A stretch of 13,737 bases of DNA from Sphingobacterium sp. (GTDB lineage: Bacteria > Bacteroidota > Bacteroidia > Sphingobacteriales > Sphingobacteriaceae), in contig JASLCA010000347.1 of assembly GCA_030146225.1 (NCBI GenBank), forward strand, positions 1 to 13,737, given 5' to 3'. The notes under the pieces are model-generated. The model was not told where the DNA came from. It did not search any database and saw only the letters and a list, made by a program, of their open reading frames with translations. Numbering within the stretch: the first letter of the stretch is position 1; every line of letters begins with the position of its first letter. A program made the position numbers and the translations under genes. Shown here piece after piece: positions 7,597 through 13,737 of the stretch.

Positions 7597-9886
7597 TAAA
7601 AACCTTTACTTGATTGGCCTATTAGCCCTGGCTTCCTTTGCCGCTTGTAATAGCACAAAATACCTTGCCGAGGATGAGTTTCTATATGACAAAGGCACCG
7701 TCACAATACATAAGGATAGTTTAGATGAGAAGCGCAAGGCCTCCTTTGAGACCTATATGGAAAGTCTTTTAACCCCCAAGCCTAATAAAAAGTTTTTAGG
7801 CGCTCGGGTGAAACTCGGCTTATACAATATGGGGGGCGGTCCAGACAGCACCAAGAACTTTTTCAGAAACTGGCTTAAAAAAAGTGGTGAAAAGCCTGTC
7901 TTACTAGCAGACATCAATCGCGAATACAATGAAAATATCCTTCGAAATCGGATGGAAAACCTAGGCTTCTTTAATGCCTATGTGACCTCCGACACCTCCA
8001 TTGTGGGCAAGCTGGGCGAAGTCCGCTATAATGCCTTTCCAGGAAACATATACCGGATTGCCAAGGTAGACTTTGAGTTGGATTCCAACAAGCAGCTGGG
8101 GATTGATATCCTTAAATCCAAATCCAACTCCCTATTGCAAGTCGGGCATAACTACAACCTAGATGTTGTAATCAGTGAAAGAGACCGAATAGACAATGAG
8201 TTAAAAAACAAAGGCTATTACTACTTCTCCCCAGACAACCTCCTGGTAGAGGTAGATAGTACAAAGGGAGAAGATAAGGTAGATATGTATGTAACCCTAA
8301 AGCCGGAGACTGCCGAGAAAGCAAAATATCCGCAAACCATTGGGAATATCTATATCTATCCCAATTATAAGGTGAGTTCAGAAGGTTATTCCACTCGTAA
8401 ACCGCGAGAATCTGAGCGCTACAAGGACAATATGTATATTGTAGACAGGGAAAATACCTACCGAAAAAAGGTACTAGCCAATCATATATTCTTTAAGAAT
8501 GGAGACACCTACAACCGGGTAATGCACAACCGTACCATCAGCCATCTGGTCAATTTAAATGCCTATAAGTTTGTCAAAAACAACTTTATAGACAATCCAG
8601 ACTCCGCAAATACAATGGATGTATATTACTACCTGACACCGATGCCAAAACGTTCCATACGCTTTGAAGTACTAGCCAAGACGGCCTCAGTATACAACGG
8701 AACCGAAGGAAATGTGAACTGGACAATGCGCAATGCCTTTAAAGGTTTTGAAACCTTAAACCTAACGGTCTTTAGCGGCTATGAGACGCAAACGGGGGGA
8801 AATGCCAATCTAAACTCCAGCTATTTACGCTATGGAGCTGAAGTTGCCATCACCTGGCCACGCCTACTATCCCCCTATAAATGGGCACCTTCGCGTCGCT
8901 TTATCCCAAAAACATACACCAAGGTCGGCTATGAATTTCTAACGCGTAGAAATGCCTATACCCTGAACTCACTAACCATGAACTTCGGTTACAACTGGAA
9001 AGAAAATGAGCAGAAACAGCATGACTTAGCCTTGCTAGAGATTATCTATGTACAGCCTCGGAATATATCCGCTGAGTATCAAGCGCAGATGGATACCGTA
9101 CCCACGCTACGTCATATTATTGATCAACAGTTTTCCTTTGGTCCCAACTACAATTACATCTTTACGAACTCCATGGAGAATCGTCAACATACCTTCTATG
9201 CAAAGGCCGGTTTAAATACCTCTGGAAACTTCCTGGGCTTAATTCAAGGCTCCAAAGATGGGGACCCTAAGAAATTCCTAGGTCAAGCCTACTCGCAATT
9301 TGTAAAGACAGAGGTAGATCTTCGCCATTATATGAAGCTGTCTCCAACCTCCGTATTAGCCTCTAGGGTGATGATTGGGATGAGTTACTCCTATGGCAAC
9401 TCCAGATCCCTCCCCTACCTAAAGCAGTATTATACAGGTGGACCTAATGGCTTAAAAGCCTTCCGAGCGAGATCAGTAGGGCCAGGATCAGCCATGCCTG
9501 AAAACTTAGGAAAAGAAAATTTCTTTGCGGATCAAACAGGAGATTTCAAGCTAGAGCTGAATACCGAGTACAGGGCTAAGATCACAGGCATTTTTCACTG
9601 GGCAGCATTTATAGATGCCGGAAACGTGTGGTTACAGCGCGAAGACATCAACAAGCCAGGAGGTAAAATATCAGGCAGCTTCTACAAAGAACTCGCTGTG
9701 GGTGTGGGGGCTGGTCTTCGGATGGATTTAGACTTCTTGATCCTACGTACAGACCTCGCCATGCCGGTAAGACAACCTTTCAGACCTTCTGGTGAAAGAT
9801 GGGTATTTAAAGAAATAGACTTTGGCAATTCAGCATGGCGCCATCAAAATCTAATCTTTAACCTAGCAATAGGCTATCCATTCTAA
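7586..9886 (+). CDS. tamL: TamA-like outer-membrane lipoprotein (BamA/Omp85 superfamily)
   Basis: A 766-residue Omp85-family protein, the likely outer-membrane partner of TamB. The N-terminus is a lipoprotein signal peptide: MKNSKNLYLIGLLALASFAAC, with lipidated Cys21 in a FAAC lipobox. POTRA-like repeats fill about residues 60-340, for example IYRIAKVDFEL at about 155 with KGYYYF further on. A 16-strand-type beta-barrel fills about 355-766, ending in LIFNLAIGYPF with the terminal Phe of a BAM recognition signal. The loop-6 region reads GGPNGLKAFRARSVGPG, with Lys624-Ala-Phe where many Omp85 proteins have Arg-Gly-Phe. A lipidated TamA homologue beside tamB is the arrangement called TamL in Bacteroidota. 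The gene overlaps tamB by 11 bases and has its own Shine-Dalgarno site. Bacteroidota BamA paralogues are the main alternative, but the tamB context argues for TamL. Confidence 0.92.
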   Translation: MKNSKNLYLIGLLALASFAACNSTKYLAEDEFLYDKGTVTIHKDSLDEKRKASFETYMESLLTPKPNKKFLGARVKLGLYNMGGGPDSTKNFFRNWLKKSGEKPVLLADINREYNENILRNRMENLGFFNAYVTSDTSIVGKLGEVRYNAFPGNIYRIAKVDFELDSNKQLGIDILKSKSNSLLQVGHNYNLDVVISERDRIDNELKNKGYYYFSPDNLLVEVDSTKGEDKVDMYVTLKPETAEKAKYPQTIGNIYIYPNYKVSSEGYSTRKPRESERYKDNMYIVDRENTYRKKVLANHIFFKNGDTYNRVMHNRTISHLVNLNAYKFVKNNFIDNPDSANTMDVYYYLTPMPKRSIRFEVLAKTASVYNGTEGNVNWTMRNAFKGFETLNLTVFSGYETQTGGNANLNSSYLRYGAEVAITWPRLLSPYKWAPSRRFIPKTYTKVGYEFLTRRNAYTLNSLTMNFGYNWKENEQKQHDLALLEIIYVQPRNISAEYQAQMDTVPTLRHIIDQQFSFGPNYNYIFTNSMENRQHTFYAKAGLNTSGNFLGLIQGSKDGDPKKFLGQAYSQFVKTEVDLRHYMKLSPTSVLASRVMIGMSYSYGNSRSLPYLKQYYTGGPNGLKAFRARSVGPGSAMPENLGKENFFADQTGDFKLELNTEYRAKITGIFHWAAFIDAGNVWLQREDINKPGGKISGSFYKELAVGVGAGLRMDLDFLILRTDLAMPVRQPFRPSGERWVFKEIDFGNSAWRHQNLIFNLAIGYPF

Positions 9887-9927
9887 GCAAGTAGCGATAA
9901 AAATGCGCAGTACGCGTTCCTTTTGGC

Positions 9928-9985
9928 TTGTCATTTCATAGACTATTGACTATATTTATAGTAGTAACTTGACAAAACAAAAGGA
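9928..9985 (+). promoter_or_regulatory. Predicted promoter and ribosome site of mdh
   Basis: TTG at 9928-9930, a 20-base spacer, then TATATTTA at 9951-9958 fit the Bacteroidota -33/-7 layout (TTTG ... TAnnTTTG, last base off). AAAAGGA ending at 9985 lies six bases before the ATG at 9992 and serves as Shine-Dalgarno. The preceding gap after tamL shows only a six-pair hairpin (9902-9918) followed by CCTTTT, a poor terminator, so some read-through from tamL is possible. Confidence 0.5.
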
Positions 9986-9991
9986 CGCGAT

Positions 9992-10930
9992 ATGAAAATC
10001 ACAGTAATTGGCGCAGGAGCTGTTGGAGCAACCACAGCAGACAATCTTGTTCGAAAAAATATTGCCGAGGAAATCATCCTCTTGGACATTAAAGAAGGCG
10101 TTGCTGAAGGCAAGGCGCAGGATATGATGCAGACCGCAGCACTCCTAGGCTTTGATGCGAAAATAAGTGGTGTAACCAATGATTACGCACGCACAGCAGG
10201 CTCAAAAGTGGCTGTAATTACTTCAGGCATCCCACGCAAACCGGGGATGACCCGAGAAGAGCTTATCGGCACAAACGCAGGCATTGTAAAGTCTGTAGTA
10301 GAAAACCTAGTCAAACATTCCCCTGAAATAATAATCCTTATCGTTTCCAATCCAATGGATACGATGGCATACCTCGCGCAAAAGACCAGCGGGCTTCCAA
10401 AACATAGAATTATCGGTATGGGAGGCGCACTAGACTCTGCGCGCTTTAAATACCAAATAGCAACAAAGCTAAACGCTTCAGCAAATGATCTAAATGCAGT
10501 GGTTATAGGCGGCCATGGGGACACCACAATGATTCCACTTTTGCAGCATGCCACGTGGAACAGCGTTCCAGTACGGGATTTCCTAGATGAGGCTGAGCAA
10601 GCAGAGATTATCCAGAAAACAATGGTAGGTGGCGCAACCCTTACTGCATTAATTGGCACTTCAGCCTGGTATGCTCCAGGAGCTGCGGCAGCAGCTATGG
10701 TAGAAAGCATAGTGCGCGATCAAAACCGCCTGTTTACGGCTTCTGTATACCTAGAGGGTGAATATGGCGAGTCGGATATTAATATTGGGGTGCCTGTTAT
10801 TATCAATAGCAAGGGCTGGGATCATATTGTCCCCTTAAAGCTTTCTGCCAAAGAACAGGAATTGTTTAAAGCCTCCGCACAGGCCGTACGCGCGATGAAC
10901 CAAGTCTTAGTAGACAGCGGAGTTATCTAG
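9992..10930 (+). CDS. mdh: Malate dehydrogenase (NAD-dependent)
   Basis: A 312-residue cytosolic enzyme of the lactate/malate dehydrogenase family that interconverts malate and oxaloacetate in the TCA cycle. The Rossmann motif GAGAVG is at residues 7-12, and Asp32 at the end of the second strand favours NAD over NADP. The substrate loop IPRKPGMTREEL (80-91) carries Arg82 and Arg88; the Arg at 82, where lactate dehydrogenases have Gln, indicates malate specificity. Asn120 (VSNPMD), Asp148 and Arg151 (DSARF) and catalytic His175 (GGHGDTT) are all present. Length is normal for the tetrameric, LDH-like malate dehydrogenase group common in Bacteroidota. The gene has its own Shine-Dalgarno and probable promoter and ends at a strong terminator, so it is likely transcribed alone. 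Confidence 0.97.
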   Translation: MKITVIGAGAVGATTADNLVRKNIAEEIILLDIKEGVAEGKAQDMMQTAALLGFDAKISGVTNDYARTAGSKVAVITSGIPRKPGMTREELIGTNAGIVKSVVENLVKHSPEIIILIVSNPMDTMAYLAQKTSGLPKHRIIGMGGALDSARFKYQIATKLNASANDLNAVVIGGHGDTTMIPLLQHATWNSVPVRDFLDEAEQAEIIQKTMVGGATLTALIGTSAWYAPGAAAAAMVESIVRDQNRLFTASVYLEGEYGESDINIGVPVIINSKGWDHIVPLKLSAKEQELFKASAQAVRAMNQVLVDSGVI

Positions 10931-10943
10931 CATAAACCCCTAT

Positions 10944-10977
10944 AAAAAGCCCAAATCCTAAAGGATTTGGGCTTTTT
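10944..10977 (+). terminator. Strong Rho-independent terminator after mdh
   Basis: AAAAAGCCCAAATCC (10944-10958) pairs perfectly with GGATTTGGGCTTTTT (10963-10977) around a TAAA loop: 15 base pairs without mismatch. The run of T ends the right arm and a run of A begins the left arm, so it could work in both directions. It lies 13 bases after the mdh stop and separates mdh from the protease gene. Confidence 0.93.
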
Positions 10978-11023
10978 AAATTTCAAGCTCCTGCTAATTG
11001 GGCCTGTTTTGCAAGATAATATC

Positions 11024-11031
11024 TATATTTA
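11024..11031 (+). promoter_or_regulatory. Candidate -7 element directly before the protease gene
   Basis: TATATTTA matches TAnnTTTG except for the last base. It ends only four bases before the ATG at 11036, and no Shine-Dalgarno sequence is present. A TTG at 10998-11000 is 23 bases upstream, slightly beyond the usual spacing. If used, the transcript would be leaderless or nearly so. AT-rich spacers produce such matches by chance, so this is tentative. Confidence 0.35.
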
Positions 11032-11035
11032 GCCC

Positions 11036-11479
11036 ATGCAGAAAATCCCTTTAGAAATCCTTAATCTACAAGGAGACGGCTATCATCTCTTGGTCGAGGT
11101 CAGCCTTCTAAATAAAACATTTAAGATGGTACTAGATACAGGCGCCTCGAAAACGGTACTTGACAAGCAGATCTTGCTAGCAAATGGGATTACCGAGGAA
11201 GACTTACAGCATACCGATGTTGTATCCACAGGACTAGGAACCAATTCAATGCAAAGCTTTACCCTTCGGCTTTCAGAATTTCAAATAGCCTCTTGGAGCA
11301 CCAAAAATTTCACGGCTGCTGTACTTGATCTGAGCGCAATAAACTATGCCTACGAGCAGATGGAGCTTCCTACTGTTATAGGCGTACTCGGAGGAGATAT
11401 ACTCTACCATTATGGAGCCAAGATAGACTACAGGACAGCCAGTCTAAGCCTCCGCAAAAGAGCCTTAAAACTTAAATAA
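11036..11479 (+). CDS. Retropepsin-like (clan AA) aspartic protease, single domain
   Basis: A 147-residue protein with the active-site signature LDTGASKTVLD, catalytic Asp at residue 34. A second conserved hydrophobic-Gly stretch GVLGGDIL (116-123) is followed by a beta-hairpin, GAKIDYRTASLSLRKR. This is the layout of one retropepsin lobe; such proteins work as homodimers with one Asp from each subunit. No signal peptide or membrane helix is visible, so it appears cytosolic, whereas many bacterial relatives carry an export signal. The substrate is unknown. The gene stands alone after the mdh terminator, and its last 15 bases overlap the end of the opposing MFS gene. The fold and catalytic motif are clear; actual proteolytic activity is inferred. 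Confidence 0.88.
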   Translation: MQKIPLEILNLQGDGYHLLVEVSLLNKTFKMVLDTGASKTVLDKQILLANGITEEDLQHTDVVSTGLGTNSMQSFTLRLSEFQIASWSTKNFTAAVLDLSAINYAYEQMELPTVIGVLGGDILYHYGAKIDYRTASLSLRKRALKLK

Positions 11480-12685
11480 GGGCCTATGGATATGGCGGCG
11501 TAGGTAGGTGTAAAAGCCCAATGCAATTAAAATACCTGCTCCTCCCATCAGGTAAAGGGTGCTTTTAATGCCTGCAAATTCTGCAATAGCGCCCACCATC
11601 AAGGTCCCAATGGGTGCAATACCTTGAAAAGCCATTACATAATAACTTATCACTCGGGCCCGATAAGCAGACACGGCATGCGTCTGAATATAGGTATTTA
11701 TAGAAGAATTTTGCGTCATCATCGCATAGGAAACCATCCCGGTAAAGAACAAAGCCGTAGGCAAGTAATGCGCATAAGCCAGTAAAGAAAGAGCTAGCCC
11801 CATGAGCAAGGCGGAGAAAAGTACGCGGTAGCGCATGTTTTGGCCAGTTTTCATGCGCGCCATATTGATTGCCCCCACCATTGCTCCTAGTCCAGCGGCA
11901 CTTTCAAACCAAGAAAAGGTAGCCTCATCCCCATTAAAAAGATCCTTGGCCACCGCAGGTAAGAGTGCCGTATACGGAATAACCAACAAGCTGGAAAAGG
12001 CCAATACCACAATTAAAGAGCTAATATGCGGAGAGCGTTTAAGGTAATGAAAGCCGCCTAAAATACCTTCCCAGGTACTCTCCTTAACAAACTTGATCTC
12101 ATCCTCTACCACATTCATCAGCAGCAGACAGATTATAACTGGTATATAACTAATAAAATTTATAGCAAAACAGGCAAATTCACCATAGCTAGTCAGTAAA
12201 ATGCCGGCAATTGCCGGCCCAACCATGCGTGCAGCATTAAATATGGAAGAGTTTAGGGCAATTGCATTGGGCAAATCCCGCTTATTATCCACTAAATTAA
12301 TAAGTAGAGACTGCCTTGCAAGCACATCAAAGATATTGATCAGCCCTTGCACAAAGCCCAAAATGGAGAGTAAAAGCACCGTCTCCTGCTTTAAGCCAAC
12401 CAGCAAGGTCAGCAAGCCCGCCTGAATCATCAGGCCAATCTGGGTCATAAATACCAGCTTGTACTTCTTATGCTTGTCTACAAAGGATCCAATAAATGGG
12501 GCCAGTACCAAGGAAGGAAGCAAGGATATAAACTGCACAAAGCCTAGCCAAAAGATCGAATCCGTCAGCTCATAGACCAACCAACTGATAGCCACACGCT
12601 GCATCCAAGTGCCTAAGAGCGAAATCGATTGCCCAATTACGTGCAGCTTGAAATTGGGGTAAGAAAGCGATCTAAATATATCCAT
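11465..12685 (-). CDS. Major facilitator superfamily transporter (MFS_3 / EntS-like)
   Basis: A roughly 406-residue inner-membrane transporter with about 12 hydrophobic helices, of the drug or siderophore exporter type (MFS_3, DHA3-like). The N-terminal stretch GTWMQRVAISWLVYELT and the motif-A loop GSFVDKHKKYK between helices 2 and 3 are typical, and a cytoplasmic loop (VVEDEIKFVKESTW) divides the two halves. It likely exports a small molecule using the proton gradient; the substrate cannot be read from sequence. I chose ATG at 12685; GTG at 12697 would add four residues and cannot be excluded, as neither has a Shine-Dalgarno site. Its stop lies inside the last codons of the convergent protease gene (15-base overlap), with no terminator seen between them. 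It diverges from the transaldolase gene. Confidence 0.92.
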   Translation of the reverse strand: MDIFRSLSYPNFKLHVIGQSISLLGTWMQRVAISWLVYELTDSIFWLGFVQFISLLPSLVLAPFIGSFVDKHKKYKLVFMTQIGLMIQAGLLTLLVGLKQETVLLLSILGFVQGLINIFDVLARQSLLINLVDNKRDLPNAIALNSSIFNAARMVGPAIAGILLTSYGEFACFAINFISYIPVIICLLLMNVVEDEIKFVKESTWEGILGGFHYLKRSPHISSLIVVLAFSSLLVIPYTALLPAVAKDLFNGDEATFSWFESAAGLGAMVGAINMARMKTGQNMRYRVLFSALLMGLALSLLAYAHYLPTALFFTGMVSYAMMTQNSSINTYIQTHAVSAYRARVISYYVMAFQGIAPIGTLMVGAIAEFAGIKSTLYLMGGAGILIALGFYTYLRRHIHRPLFKF

Positions 12686-12740
12686 TTGGCCGTACACAAT
12701 GTTTTAAAGAATCTTATACAAGATTTGAGAATAATATAGC

Positions 12741-12774
12741 TATTTTTGTAACACAAAACATCGTTTTAGGTTTT
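12741..12774 (+). promoter_or_regulatory. Predicted promoter region of the transaldolase gene
   Basis: Two alternative readings exist. TAttTTTG at 12741-12748 is a perfect -7 element but lacks a well-spaced -33. Alternatively the TTTG ending at 12748 acts as -33, followed after 18 bases by TAGGTTTT at 12767-12774 (last base off consensus). An inverted repeat TTTTGT-AAC-ACAAAA (12744-12758) overlaps these elements and could be an operator. The 124-base spacer between the divergent MFS and transaldolase starts holds no other recognised feature, and no clear minus-strand promoter was found. Confidence 0.45.
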
Positions 12775-12809
12775 AGAATCATTTAAATTACTATAAATCA
12801 ACAATCAAA

Positions 12810-13469
12810 ATGAAATTTTTTATTGATACAGCGAACTTAGCTCAAATCAAAGAAGCACAAGATTTAGGCGTTTTGGATGGCGTAACAACCAACCCAAGTT
12901 TAATGGCTAAAGAAGGCATTAGTGGTGACAGCAATGTCATCGAGCATTACAAAGCTATTTGTGCCATCGTGGATGGAGATGTAAGCGCTGAAGTTATCGC
13001 GACTGACTACGAAAACATCATCAAAGAAGGAGAAGCATTAGCAGCTTTAAACCCGAAGATTGTGGTTAAGGTTCCAATGATTAAAGATGGTATTAAAGCC
13101 ATAAAATATTTCAGCAGCAAGGGCATCAAAACCAACTGTACTTTGGTATTCTCAGCAGGCCAAGCCTTGTTGGCAGCTAAAGCAGGAGCGACTTATGTGT
13201 CTCCATTTATCGGCCGTTTAGATGACATCTCAGTAGATGGTATGGGCCTTATTGAAGAGATTCGTTTGATCTATGACAACTACGGTTTCCCTACACAAAT
13301 CTTAGCAGCATCCGTACGTCACAGTGCACATTTATTGGGCTGTGCTAAGATTGGTGCGGACGTAATGACTGGCCCTTTGTCAGTTATTTTAGCCTTGATG
13401 AAACACCCATTAACGGACAGTGGCTTGGCTACTTTCCTAGCTGATCACGCAAAGGCAGCGGGCAAATAA
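12810..13469 (+). CDS. tal: Transaldolase, small FSA-like subfamily
   Basis: A 219-residue class I aldolase fold enzyme of the MipB/TalC group. It should transfer a dihydroxyacetone unit from sedoheptulose 7-phosphate to glyceraldehyde 3-phosphate in the non-oxidative pentose phosphate pathway. The Schiff-base lysine is Lys87 in IVVKVPM. Asp6, Thr26 and Asn28 (GVTTNPS) and Arg136 line the active site. Glu61 (SAEVIA) and Phe133 (SPFIGR) are the residues found in true transaldolases, whereas E. coli fructose-6-phosphate aldolase has Gln and Tyr at these places; so transaldolase activity is preferred over aldolase, although such genes are often labelled fsa. The start has no Shine-Dalgarno but an A-rich leader, common in this phylum for well-expressed genes. 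A strong terminator follows, so it is monocistronic. Confidence 0.95.
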   Translation: MKFFIDTANLAQIKEAQDLGVLDGVTTNPSLMAKEGISGDSNVIEHYKAICAIVDGDVSAEVIATDYENIIKEGEALAALNPKIVVKVPMIKDGIKAIKYFSSKGIKTNCTLVFSAGQALLAAKAGATYVSPFIGRLDDISVDGMGLIEEIRLIYDNYGFPTQILAASVRHSAHLLGCAKIGADVMTGPLSVILALMKHPLTDSGLATFLADHAKAAGK

Positions 13470-13493
13470 TCCAATCCCAAAAGAAGCTTTAAC

Positions 13494-13529
13494 AACCTGC
13501 TGAGACCCGTTCTCAGCAGGTTTTTTTTT
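13494..13529 (+). terminator. Strong Rho-independent terminator after transaldolase
   Basis: AACCTGCTGAGA (13494-13505) pairs perfectly with TCTCAGCAGGTT (13511-13522) around a CCCGT loop, and a run of nine T (13521-13529) follows. This is a classic intrinsic terminator 24 bases after the stop codon. It isolates the transaldolase gene from the Fur-family gene. Confidence 0.95.
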
Positions 13530-13544
13530 GCCCCAAATAATGTG

Positions 13545-13552
13545 TATTTTTA
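13545..13552 (+). promoter_or_regulatory. Candidate -7 element before the Fur-family gene
   Basis: TATTTTTA matches TAnnTTTG except for the last base and lies eight bases before ATG 13561. The nearest TTTG (13527-13530) is only 14 bases upstream, closer than usual, and forms the end of the terminator T run. There is no Shine-Dalgarno site. Use of this element would give a nearly leaderless transcript. Confidence 0.3.
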
Positions 13553-13560
13553 CAAGTAAG

Positions 13561-13737
13561 ATGATGGAAAAAGAAACTGACAAACAACAAGACTTTATGC
13601 GACTGTTGAAACAAAACGGTCTTAAAGTAACACCCCATAGATTGCGTGTTTTGGAAGAAATAACGCACAAAGACGCAGCTGTCTCCCAGCCAGATTTAGA
13701 GAAGATCTTGGGCAAGGAAATAGACCGTGTCACCTTG
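13561..13737 (+). CDS. Fur-family transcriptional regulator, N-terminal fragment
   Basis: The first 59 codons are present and the frame stays open to the right edge. After a polar start (MMEKETDKQQ), the sequence LLKQNGLKVTPHRLRVLEEI (residues 15-34) is the typical first part of the Fur winged helix (GLRxTxxRxxIL). The second helix region with QPDLEKILGKEIDRVTL (43-59) breaks off just before the expected YR of the DNA-recognition helix. The metal-binding C-terminal domain is missing, so iron (Fur), zinc (Zur) or peroxide (PerR) sensing cannot be assigned. Either ATG 13561 or ATG 13564 may be the start. It is a separate transcription unit after the transaldolase terminator. Confidence 0.87.
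   Translation, partial: MMEKETDKQQDFMRLLKQNGLKVTPHRLRVLEEITHKDAAVSQPDLEKILGKEIDRVTL

Noticed and set aside
9506..9514. TTAGGAAAA inside tamL, like one half of the proposed regulator site
   Set aside because: It is a single copy without a partner at 11 bases and sits in coding sequence; a nine-base AT-rich match is expected by chance.
9902..9918. Hairpin AATGCG-CAGTA-CGCGTT followed by CCTTTT as tamL terminator
   Set aside because: Only six pairs including a T-G wobble and an interrupted T run; much weaker than the two real terminators in this window.
10183..10710. Open frame of 175 codons on the minus strand inside mdh
   Set aside because: It is antisense to a fully conserved malate dehydrogenase, and its Ser/Pro/Ala-rich composition fits a complementary-strand artefact.
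13437..13733. Open frame of about 98 codons on the minus strand across the transaldolase terminator and the Fur-family start
   Set aside because: It reads through a perfect terminator hairpin and antisense to a clear Fur winged-helix sequence; the product resembles no family.

Overview
The window looks like a chromosomal core region of a Bacteroidota bacterium, most likely Sphingobacteriaceae (Sphingobacterium/Pedobacter type). The reasons are protein content and signals: a very large TamB followed by a TamA-like protein that is a lipoprotein (the TamL arrangement typical of Bacteroidota), many starts without a Shine-Dalgarno sequence, and several matches to the Bacteroidota -7 promoter element TAnnTTTG. 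The taxon below phylum level is inference. No mobile element, CRISPR array, tRNA or rRNA was found.

Left part (1-2154, all minus strand): an OmpR/PhoB-type response regulator and a membrane histidine kinase lie back to back with no gap. They are followed by the first 29 codons of a secreted protein that runs off the left edge. The regulator gene and the secreted-protein gene share an identical 18-base direct-repeat element with an 11-base period. In both, a -7-like octamer sits exactly 13 bases from the element. This is the most informative unlabelled signal in the window and suggests an autoregulated system whose target includes the truncated gene.

Centre (2338-9886, plus strand): tamB (TTG start, 1752 codons) and tamL overlap by 11 bases and probably form one translationally coupled operon for outer-membrane biogenesis. 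A 240-base divergent spacer separates tamB from the regulator gene.

Right part: malate dehydrogenase (plus, TCA cycle) has its own promoter and a very strong terminator. It is followed by a small retropepsin-like protease gene (plus) that overlaps tail to tail with an MFS_3-type exporter gene (minus). A divergent, AT-rich promoter region leads to a small transaldolase (plus, pentose phosphate pathway) with a strong terminator. The window ends inside the first 59 codons of a Fur-family regulator (plus).

Most genes are well-known housekeeping families and no clearly new multi-gene system is visible. The points worth following are the two-component regulon signal, the variant loop-6 motif of TamL, the charged tail of TamB, the cytosolic-looking single-domain aspartic protease, and the probably leaderless transcripts.
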